DNA of 64,000 bases from Takifugu bimaculatus (Eukaryota; Chordata; Actinopteri; Tetraodontiformes; Tetraodontidae), in contig CP034990.1 in NCBI GenBank assembly GCA_004026145.2, positions 18,678,176-18,742,175 of the forward strand. Reading direction: 5' to 3'. Positions 11,640-22,138 of this stretch are shown here, in pieces (positions within the stretch are counted from its first letter, which is position 1; each line of letters starts with the position of its first letter). The position numbers and the translations under genes were made by a program. The notes beneath the pieces are model-generated. The model worked only from the letters and a program-made list of their open reading frames with translations. It did not search any database and had not been told where the DNA came from.

Positions 11640-12240
11640 GCCCCATGCTGTGCTCTACTATACAATGCAACGGAAAATGAATGGTATTCTCCACTATACA
11701 GTATTTCACACAGCAATATACTGTTTTACACCATTTTGTACTTTGTTGTGCCGTATTGTACTGCATCATATGAATTTATGCTAATGTCCATAGCTAAAAC
11801 CTGTCCCTCATCACAATGTACTGCTAGTTACATTATTTCAGTATACACACTATAAATACTTCACTATACTACTCTGTGCTATGCTGTATGATCTGCTCCC
11901 CTGCATTATAGTACACAAGATGATGATATCACATAAATATTTCATACTATAACCCAACTTACTGTGCTGTCCTGCATTGTGCTGCACTGCATCGTAGTGC
12001 ACTGTACCACACTGTACTGTATTGTACTGTGCTAGTCTGTTTATTACACTACTGTATTATATTGTAATGTCTTATACTGTACTGTATCATACTGTACTGC
12101 ATTGTTTTGTTTTATGCTGTACTGTATGTATTATACTCTACTGTACTATACTGTATAATTCTGTACTGGTCTGTATTCTACTGTTTTATACTGTATGTAT
12201 AATAATGAACTGCATCACACTATACTGTATTACTGTGTTT
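11640..12240. repeat. degenerate TACTG/TATACTG repeat field
   Basis: Variants of ACTGTA, TATACTG and TACTGCA recur every 5-12 bases for about 600 bases, densest at 11990-12200. It behaves like an old, diverged short tandem repeat rather than a clean microsatellite. The 92-93-codon frames across it, rich in Tyr, Cys and Leu, are repeat artefacts. Confidence 0.75.
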
Positions 12241-13574
12241 TTACTGCATGTTATCGTTGCTGCATTCATCCATTCAGAGTTGCACCACCAGCATTACTGA
12301 AGGAAAAGTAGGTCCATCATGATGGGATCAGCTCTCTGCTGCTCTGACCTGCCCTCACCCTGACAGCTACACTCCTGTATTTACACACTTTTTGCTCATC
12401 CCCCCCCCCCCCATTGAACAACACGTGACTAATGGAACCAATCCAGAAAGAAGGAGGACTGGAATAAGGAACAACACCGTTCTAATGTCCACTGACAGCT
12501 GTCTTCAGGTCTAGACGTCATTATTATCATCATCTGTAAGTTGCTATAAGTGATAAGACTAAGTCTGCCACAATTTTAATCTTTGTTTGCTTATAATTCC
12601 CATTCAAACTGCTGCGGGAAAGAACATTTCTGCATTCTCTTCACTGATTAAACGTGGATTTTAGAGAACACCAGCCCGCCCTCCTGAATGAGTGAGCTGA
12701 AGTCCTCAGAGCTCTTCTTTCCTGACCTCACGGTCGACCGCGACATGCTTTGATTTGAACTCCCTCCTTCAGGCTGCGGAGAGGGAGGCCCAATAGAATT
12801 AACCTGGCCGAGTCCATTTAGCTCCAGAGCTGCTCTGCCGCTGCCGCTGCCGCTGCTCGGCCTGGTCTGGCTCAGCCTGCTCTGCGTCCTCCTGTAATCA
12901 GATAGCCGTGGAAGGCCAGGTGGTTGTCTGGCTCTCTGCTTTGACTGCTCAGACAGCATCTCTGATTCACTTTGTTGGGAGATTAGAGGAGAACCAGTTA
13001 CCGGTTAAATGAAATGGGAGGGCACAAAGGTAGAATTTCTGATTATGTCACTTGTTTGATTTGCTTTTAAGTGTGACGCTTTGCTGCTTTCCTCCATTCA
13101 CAGCCACTGTGGCCCAGTTTGATTAACTAATTTCATGTACTGAATCAACAGATTGATGGAACATTGTAGAAAAAATAATATTAATTTAAAAAAAAGACTG
13201 TTTAATCTGGTTTCCAAAGATACAAATCCAGCAGGAAGTGAGTGATTTGGCTTCCTAGGCTGTCCGAGGGTGATGCCCCCATGCAGCAGCATATAGTAAC
13301 ATTCTATAGGGTTTTATTTCCTAAGTGCAGTGGCTGCAACATATTTGATAAGACATGTAAATTAAATGCAGAAATGACCTCTTTAGCCTCAAATTGAACA
13401 ATTGCCCTTTGAAGATTTGCTATTTTACAATATTGTATCTATTTTTGTGGCGACATTCAGTCATATCTGTCAGGGACGGTTCTGAGATATCATCACAACC
13501 CAACTCCTTCACATTGTTCTCTTTTAAAGAGATTCACTTTTTGACACTATCGCAGGTGTCACAATCTGGTCCAA

Positions 13575-13665
13575 CTCTGCTTTTGACATCCGCGGTCGAC
13601 CTCAGATGTTACACTGGTGTACCGCAGGGATGTGTATTCTCTCCACTACTTCAGTCATTCAGGCA
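13575..13665 (+). mobile_element. LINE reverse-transcriptase remnant
   Basis: A plus-strand frame reads CYTGVPQGCVFSPLL, matching the conserved reverse-transcriptase motif of non-LTR retrotransposons (TGVPQGCVLSPLLF and relatives). The fingers/palm motifs expected around it, including the YADD box, are missing or broken, so this is a short dead fragment. The clade (L2/CR1/Rex-like) cannot be settled. Confidence 0.7.
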
Positions 13666-14337
13666 AATGAATGCATGTATCAGTCAGTAGATTTAGAAAA
13701 CACAGAAATCCGATTCCATCTCTGTCTAGCAACAACTCAAGCAATGTTGTTTAACAAGAAGCAGAACTGTGGAATGCAACTTTCTTTGTGGCAACAACTC
13801 TATTTTATAGGATTCCATCTCTGTAAAAGTGAAGAGACTTTGGAGAGATTATTTAGAGGATGTGGTCGCCCTTGAAGTGCAGGAAAAAACATCAGAGCAA
13901 GAAATCTCAGCAAACCCCATCAAGCAGAAGCTTCTATCTCCTGCTGATTATAAAACAATTTGCACCAGTCTGACAACATACACGTCCTCATCATTTAGCT
14001 CAGGAAATGACCATTATTCTGCAAGTCAAATATGAATAAAATGAATGTAGTGGAGCAGGGACCAGGAGTTTACAGGTAGAAATTACTGTGTGCAGCTATT
14101 AGCCGGAGCACCACTTTTCTGCCTGTCACAGGGTGTTTTATGAGACAAATCTGTGCAGCCAAATCCACGCTCCGCTCCTTAATAGAAGCTCCATTAGAGA
14201 GCAGGGATGGTGTGGCCGCTCATTGGTTGTCCTAATGACTGTGAAATTGTAAAGAAATGTACATCAGCAAATGGGTCATTGTTGTCTATCACAGCCAGTA
14301 TTTATTTGTTGGGTTCACTTTGGTACAAAGTCGTACC

Positions 14338-14466
14338 TTAACTTGAGGGGGGTCCTTTGCTCAAGGGCACCTCTCCTGCCAGCCGCCGCCTGTTCACATG
14401 GTCTCCAACGGGGACTTGAACCAGAAACCCTCTGAATCCCAGCCCAGACTGAGCTGCTGCCGTCCT
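14338..14466 (-). mobile_element. tRNA-derived SINE fragment
   Basis: Read on the minus strand, the segment begins with tRNA-like promoter boxes: an A-box-like GCAGCTCAGTCTGGGC and, about 30 bases on, a B-box-like GGTTCAAGTCCC (14411-14422). A body ending near TTGAGCAAAGGACCCC follows. Similar sequences with TAGCTCAGT and GGTTCAAGTCCC are dispersed in teleost genomes. It is not an intact tRNA: no acceptor stem or cloverleaf can be closed. Confidence 0.65.
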
Positions 14467-17400
14467 GTTTTAGCATTAAAATAAGATTTCATTCTTTTCA
14501 CACCCAGAACAAAAATAATGCCACTGCACCCTGATGAAGTTAGGTTCTAAGGACAGAACTCAACGCAAATGCAAATGATCTGAGGCCTCAAATGATCCCA
14601 AATGTTGTTTTAGATGCTTGCGTGCGCTGCGGCGGCGGTTTGCTGGTGTTTATTGTGGCTTTAAACAGTCGACATACCTGCTACTCCGCCACAAATCTCT
14701 TTATCTCCCCTGCAGCTCACTTGTCTGTTGGTGGGTGTCTCTGCCAGCAGGACACAGACGTTAAAGACAGATTATTGCATAAGCGATGTTTAAAATGTGA
14801 TTATAACCAGATGTGCATGCAGATTATAACCGAGGCCGCGGATTTTGCGATATCGCACAGATGCATGCTTTCAGAAACGCTCTTTATGTGCAGCTGTCAG
14901 GAAACAATAATAAGCCATATTTTTTATTTTTTTTCTTCTGCCAGTTGGCCAAATAAAACCCTCCGCGGCGTGATGAAAAGTGTTAGATGGAATGATTGCT
15001 GCAGAAAGAGAAGCATAAAAATATATGGCCTTCATGGCTGTACAGTAAAATCCTTTTTTCAGCACCAAGTCTCAGGAAAGAAATGTAAAAAAAAAAAAAA
15101 AAAGCTTGAGAAAAGAAAAGGAGAAGAAAATTGTGCGGCTGGTATAAAAAGAAGTGGAGAGCATACATTTGACAGAATCTGAAGCATGAGCACAATTCAA
15201 CAGCCATCACAAATGAGTTCCTGGACCACTAATAGCCATAAACGGCTCACCTCCAGCAGCCTCCACCTTCTCACAGGTGTTTTTGTTAAACGCCACTGTC
15301 CTATATAAAAGACAGATGAGGGAATGGTCTTAGCATGTGCAGAGAGGCTTGTTTGATATTAATAGTGGTATATAAAGGCAGAAACAGGCCTGTAATTACC
15401 CTTAATGGCTGGAAATGCTCCTGTTTAAGACATCTTGGTGTGTGATGTCTGATTATGGGTGATCATTTTCTGCTTTTTGGTTGAAAAAGCACAGCTTAGA
15501 GGTCCGGGGCTTTGCCGATGATAGCGGCTCAGACAATGGGCTATTGAAATGCATTCTCACTGTCCCATCTTAAATGTCAGCGGACTCGGCCGACAAGAAA
15601 TCCAGGGGCCTCATTTCTTAGTCAGCCCGCATCCTTGGCCAAGACTAAGCACAGCTGGAATTACGCTGCGACCTGAAATGGCCACTCAGCAGCTTTTTGC
15701 CTGGAACCTGGATTACATACGTGATAATAAAATATCATGGATATGCAGAGAGTGTGTGAAGACCTTTTCTTCAACATAACCAGGTGATCCATTTTCATTT
15801 TCACACAGAGCTTTCTCACATTTTAGCACAAGAGCCCAACGAATACGATATGTATTTTTAAAAAAAGATATATATTTTCTCTGTGTGTACTGTACAGAGT
15901 TTAACTATTACATCACCAGTTCTAAACTCAACCAAGAACCTTCTGTGTTTGTGGGGGGGGCAATAGTGTCGAGGCACTAGTGGCTGGCACTTGTTAGACT
16001 GCAGTCGAAGGGAGCCACACCATCGGCCCCCATTAGCTCCATAAAGACAACGTCGGCACCTTTCCAATGCTGTTCGCCTCTCTCTCCGTGCTGAAATGCA
16101 CCAGTGCTGCTGCTGAGGTCTGTCTCCCTGTTATTGAATGTCGAGAGTGAAAGTTTAGCAGGCAATTAACCAAACTGCACTCCTGCTATTATCAGCACTT
16201 TGGGAGGGTGAAAAAAATAGCCGGCCGTATAAGATGTGGCTAACTAATGGATAGCAATCTTCTCAGAGATATAGATTATTACATGTCAAGGCAGAAAAGA
16301 GAAACTTATAGCACGAGTCATTCCCACAGTCCCAGCTTCCACAAATATGACAGTTTTCAGGGTTTCTGCGTCACTGAGGTGTCCTTAAAGGCGTCCTCAT
16401 TTCAGATGGTGATGACTCTGGTGAGTTTTATTCAGAGCCTAAAACATTAAAACGATCTGATCTTGGTGCTGACTCGAAAGAACATTGTGTTTCTTCGTGT
16501 GCCGTGGATTTGGACGACCTAAAATGGACGGAGAAACTTCTGGGGAGAGGCTTGTAGGTCCAACAAGGTTCACAACAAATGTCATGCATTGATGGAGAGG
16601 TGGGGAAGGCTTCTGAGGGGCCGCTAGTGGACTGCTGGATTTATGTCCCTTCCTCAGCCTGAGCCCAAAGGCCCGGAGAGCAGGGGCTGACCAGACCGAT
16701 TCCTGCACCAATTCTGTTCAACTGTCTCCAACTGTTTTCCCAGAACCTCAAATCCAGCTTGTTTCTGATGAGAAATCAGGAAATAGGACAGCAAATATAC
16801 ACACCGCCAGTTTATCTGGACAAAAAAAGAGGAAAGTCTCTCATTTAAAGATTCAACTGTGCCTCTGAATGATAAATTAAACCCGAATTGAAGAAAGTAT
16901 GAAAGAAAAAGTCAATGTTGATGTTCCTGAAATGAATTCTGAGGCATAAAAGCAAACGTCACTTCATGCGTGTTGGGGTGGAGGGTGAATCAGCCACGCT
17001 GCTCAAGGACCTGTGACATTCTTCCAGTTTATAAGATGTAATTGGCAAAATTACTAATAAATACATTTTGCATAACCAAGAATTTGAACTATGGAAGTGA
17101 CAAAAGTCTGGAAAATATTAACAGTTAATAAAACCAAAAGATGTTCCTGGAAGCTCTGCAGTTATTAAAAAGAGAAGGTTACCAGGAACACGTAAAGGTT
17201 TTTAATTTAAACTCCGAGCGACTATTAAAAAACAAGAATATTGGATGATGTGTTCAAATAAACTGGTGTTTTTATGCTGTAATGGTGTTTTTTTCTTCAT
17301 CCTAACTGTGGAGTCAGATTACAGCCACCAGAAACATTTGTTTCTCTTCCATCTTCACTCTCCAACAGCCTCCTGAGCGACTGCTGCTTGTTTTCCCTTC

Positions 17401-18769
17401 TGTTGCAAAGAGGATAATTTTCTCCTCAGAGGTTACGTAAGAAAAGTAAGGTTTAAATTAACAGCCCCCCCCTCCGACTTTAAGAAATTTTGCATTTAAG
17501 AGGATGATTTGCGCCAAAGTGCTGAAATAATGACATTATGTTTGTCGTCTCTTCTCGTCGCTTTCCTGTATTTTTCATCAACTTGCACAGCAACTGTCAT
17601 TTCATTTCAATTTTAGGCTCTGATTGCTTCTTTTTTTTTGCCTGAATACTCACCTCTTCCCCCGTCTTTTCTGTTCTCCTTCGCTTCCTGGAAAGATAAT
17701 TTCAGCATAAATAAATAGGGGGAAAATGGGGGACAGATTACAAAAGTAAAAATAATGGTGGATGAAAAAGGGGCAGGAAAAGGTAAAAGAAAAGTGGTAC
17801 GAAACACACCAATTCTTGCAGAATGGTTTGATTTATTGTAGACAAATACAAACATATCAGAACAATTAAAATTGCTACCATTCATTATAAAGTCATCAAG
17901 TATTAGATAAAAGGGTTCATTCTAGGTGGGTGAGCTCTGTACTACTGAAAAAAATAGATTCACTTTCAGTTTGATGCAGTTTTATGATCCCTTATGGTGT
18001 CAGATAGAGAAGAGAGAACAGCCTTTTGTTAATTTAAGGTCATTTTATACTCACATTTTAAAAGGATTTTTCTTTTACTGCTATTGGCCAAACTTCTGCA
18101 ATTGGAACACTTACTAATGTCAGCTAAAATGCAACTATATTTCTATATTTTTCCTAAACAATCCCATCAAAAACCTTGTCTACTTAGGTTATCTGTAATC
18201 TGCAACTTTAGGCCATGTCAATATTAACATTTAAACATTCATGTCAGTGGCCAAAAGCCTCCCATCTTAAGCACAACAGATAAAACATAAAGATGTACGT
18301 CACATTTTATTAAAATCAGCAACAATTATAAAACGAGCGCACACGGTGACGTGAAGTGTCGGTCACGACTATGGACAAAGCGGTGAAACAGCGCCCCCGT
18401 GTGGCCGCATCCTGACTGGGAAAAACAAGAGCAAACATGACGTCACAAGACTCGTCATTTGTTGACAAGGTTTTGAAATTACAGAATAAACTGTGCACTA
18501 AAGATTTGAAACTTTTTATTCGTTTCTGTCTTACAAGCACACTCAGCAGCTAAAGTCCAACTAGTTAATGTTGATATGGATTTAACGTTTAGGCTGAATT
18601 TATTGAAAGTGATACCAAATACCCAGTTATGCGAATGAACCCTCGTCTGAGTGGCTCTGGTGCAGTCTCTGCAGGTAATGTTGGTGAAACACCGACCAGA
18701 CCCTGTAACCAGCAGCCTGCAACATCAGATCTTTCCACTTGCCCTCATTATCTGTATTTATTTATTCTG

Positions 18770-18842
18770 TTTCTATACTTTGTATAGGTTGCTACTACAA
18801 TTCAATTTCCCCACGGGGATGAATAAAGTACATCTTAATCTT
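18770..18842 (+). mobile_element. retroelement-like 3' tail
   Basis: The segment ending CAATTTCCCCACGGGGATGA, then ATAAAGTACATCTTAATCTTAAT, has the form of a 3' tail common in teleost genomes (a CCCC/GGGG mini-hairpin, AATAAAG and a short terminal repeat), usually at the end of non-LTR elements. No coding part of the element is preserved nearby. Confidence 0.45.
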
Positions 18843-20280
18843 AATTTCCTGCTTCTACCACATCCACCCGCTGTATCCCAGGGGCCACGCCGACGACAGC
18901 ACCAGTGTGTTACCCTTCACCCGTCTGGGGTCATGCTGCTGTGCCTGGTCAGTACAGGTGTTGTATATAAATGCTTTCTGAGCTCTGAGAGCGTTCCTGA
19001 GCAGTTTGTAAGGCAGCAGCAACATTCTTGGTTATCTTAATTCCTCAGTGAGGAGGGACGGGGATGCCGGTAATGTGTCAGACTGTATTAGCAGGTGTGA
19101 GTGTTGATGTGCAGCTTCAGACGCCAGAAACAGCTCCAGCAGGTCAATACAGAAACGTGTTTAAAAGCAGGTCGGGCTGTTTTTACAGTGCACGAGGTCG
19201 CCATTCACACGAAGCAAGACGACTGTTTTGAATCTGAGAAAATCACCTTCCAGGACAAATGATCTTTGTTTGATGTCGTTAACGCTGTCATATTTTATTG
19301 AATTATTCATCGTGCTTCAGTTTGGAGCTTACGCTCATCACTCAAACCCCCCCAAACACTTTACTAAACTCTAGATTTTAATTACATTTTCAATGACTGG
19401 CTTTTTCTTTTGGGTTCCTTCTGCTCTTTAGGTCGACAAACTGTCATTTTATTCGGCCTTGTACTTGTTAGAAACCAGGCGACGCCAGGAGAAATTCCAC
19501 ACTTTAGTTAGTTAATTTCCAAACTGAGCTTAAAGTTGGACGACGGCACCGAGGCCGACCGTTAGTTACAAGTCTTGTCATTTCGATTAGTCCAGCTGGG
19601 TGAAAATGCCGTTAGAAATTCACTCAGACACATGATGCTGTGACCATGCAAGTCGTCACCTTCAAAATGTCATTTCTCCTAAAGAACCAGCTGGATGTGA
19701 CTCTTCATAAAAGTCGTCGTCTGAATGCAAAGAAGAAAAAGGAGAAAAAAAGCCACAAAGAATAATCAGCTGAAAAGTAGAAAAGGTTTATGGAAAATAC
19801 TGACATTCATAAGTTACCAACTGTATGATTCTTGTTATACAGATGTGAAACAAAAAAAAAGGGTCAGTGTATCTAGAAACCAGTTTTCCACCTTTTCTCT
19901 GCACAATATAAAGAATTTGTTATATATTCCATTAAATAAGAAAACACTGCCTTTAGCATCTTATAATGAGGAAAAACAAAATGCTCTGACAGTCCACAGT
20001 GCTTCTACAGCAACATTAGACGCCGTTTTAGAATAAAAAGCCACAGTGCGGCTTCCCGTCGATGAGGTTTTTCAGAAGCTCTTCAAAACTTAAAATCAAA
20101 ATCGCAGCGAGAGCGGCAAAATTTGCAACGTGATCAGCGGCTCCTACTGTCTGTTAACGTTGCACTGAATCTCAAAAAAAAATGCTCAGGTTTAATATAA
20201 AGTGTTTCAAGTTACAGAGAGGTGTAAAAAAAGTGATTCAGGGATTTTAATCTGCCCTTTCGTAGTTCTCTCAGTCCAAC

Positions 20281-20294
20281 AGCAGGTGGCAGCA
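20281..20294 (+). promoter_or_regulatory. CTCF-like motif
   Basis: AGCAGGTGGCAGCA resembles the CTCF core (CCASYAGRKGGCRC) and lies just beyond the 3' end of mical2, toward the gene-poor interval. This kind of motif is frequent in fish DNA, so a boundary role is only a possibility. Confidence 0.25.
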
Positions 20295-20897
20295 AAGTAG
20301 AGCGAGACCACAGCGTCCTTTGGTTTTATCAAATATGGGGAAAAAAAGCAAAAAACCTGAATGTTTGGAGTAAATAAAGCTTCCAAACCAAATCCTCGAC
20401 ATGTTTAAAGCATGTAAACATGTCTGGTTAAAACATACAGTCAAAAAAAACCAAACAAAAACAAACCCCAATCATCAGCATTAACATGAGGACGGGCTTT
20501 CGTCCAACACCACGTCCACAGGGTGGATCTCACACTTAAAGTGCATCAAGTCAGTCAGTCTCAATCTATTAAAGCTCTTACAAATCAAACCCTTCCAACT
20601 TTTTTTGGTACAGCATTAGTGATGAGGCACCTTAGCAGTCTTCAATAAGGCCTGATGGACTCCAAACTTTACAGTTTATAGATTAAAGGCAAAAAAAAGA
20701 GTGATATACTTTAATTACGATGCATTTCCCAGATTCTCTGGTAATGACTTCACCTTTTAAAACTGTCTCTGGCCGATGCTAACGTGCGTCACAGACGTAA
20801 ACAAGCCCACAGCATCGCCACAAACGGCAGGTAAACAAAAAAGGTGCTTGTGCGCAGCTACAAGTAAGAAGAGGTGCGTGGCGGCTGAGCCGAGAGG

Positions 20898-22102
20898 CTA
20901 AACGAGGCCGACGTTCTCCTGCAGCCACAGCAGCAGAGGCTGCAGAGAGGCGGCTCCTTCCTGCCGAGGCTCCGCGTGCATCTGCAGCAGCACCTCCTGC
21001 AGGACCAGCAGCAGCGGCAAACCCATGCTCAGCAGCTCAAACACGGACGCGTAGTCCTGGTCGTTGTTCCTCAGGTGGTCGGCGAGAGTCTGCGCTGCGC
21101 CGCGCATGCTGCGGCACAGACGCCGGGGGGCGCCACACACGGCGCCAATCACATTCAGGGGCCAGCTCAGGCGGGTCTTTATGAACCTGCTGAAGGTACC
21201 TGCTGAGGACTGGCTCTGCCGCTCATCCGAGCTGCTGCCCCCTGAACTCTGACCCTCGCCGGCTATCGGCTCCTGGGTTGCGGGTCCGCGGCGACTCTGA
21301 GGAGAACGGAGCATTCAGCAACAACAAGAGCTGCTTCACTGAAGTGGGTGTGTTTGAAAGGAGGACTCACAGAACGAAGGGAAAGGTTCCTGTGCAGGTT
21401 TGGGCCGTTTCTCAGCCGGTCAAAGTGAAGTTGACAGTACAATTTACCTGTGAGGTTAAAGCAGAGTTAATGTTGGACACCAGTCACACATGGATCCAGC
21501 GCTAAGGTCTCACAGCACCGACCGTGCTCGGAGTCGAAGGCGTGAGCTCCCTGCCGCAGGGTGCAGCCGCAGGTGGAACACCGGAAACACTCCCTGTGGA
21601 AGTAGAGCCCCTCTGCACGAAGCCTTTCCACCATGTAAACTCGCCTGCCGCACGAGTGACACTTGTCGCCCGACGGGGGGAACGCCCTTCGAACGGAGTC
21701 GCCCTGAAACGGCACGGCCGAGGTGGCGGGTGTTGAGACAGTTAATATTCAGTTAACCCCAGAACATCTCTGACACAGCCAAGAACACACAAACACACTT
21801 CAAACTGTGAGGAAACCAAAGGGAACGGCCACGCGGAGGCCACGAGACTGTTAAAATAAGACAGCAATGTCTTTATATTTCTGTAAGGACTTTGTAAGCC
21901 TAACTTTTATCATAACCTAAACCAAATTCTAACCTTAAACCAGGTTTAATCCCTCATACAGCCCTTCGAAAATGTCCTTCGTTAGAAGGAAACGTCCAGC
22001 TCGTCATTAAAATGTGGACCGTTTATGTGGATTAATGAAGACAACGAGCAATGCTCAACCCTATACTATGACTTCATCACAGGCCGACAGAATGGAACAC
22101 AC

Positions 22103-22138
<36 letters not shown>

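Larger units (their letters stand above)
9431..20897. other. gene-poor interval between tead1 and mical2
   Basis: About 11.5 kb without a confident protein gene. In human, PARVA lies in the corresponding place, but I see no frame here with a CH domain or other parvin sequence. The interval holds an inverted repeat (10.2 kb), an orphan exon-like segment (11.0-11.2 kb), a degenerate repeat field (11.6-12.2 kb), LINE and SINE remnants (13.6 and 14.4 kb), a retroelement-like tail (18.8 kb), and homopolymer runs near 11297 (G), 12401 (C) and 15089 (A). The mical2 3' UTR should occupy its right end. Confidence 0.6.

Noticed and set aside
12022..12300. Tyr/Cys/Leu-rich frame resembling membrane segments
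   Set aside because: Created by the degenerate TACTG repeat.
14400..14466. A true tRNA gene
   Set aside because: A- and B-box-like motifs are present but no acceptor stem or cloverleaf can be formed; SINE origin fits better.
14592..15182. 196-codon plus-strand frame
   Set aside because: No recognisable domain, no coding-like start context; it ends in a lysine run produced by a poly-A tract. A frame of this length is borderline by chance in 64 kb.
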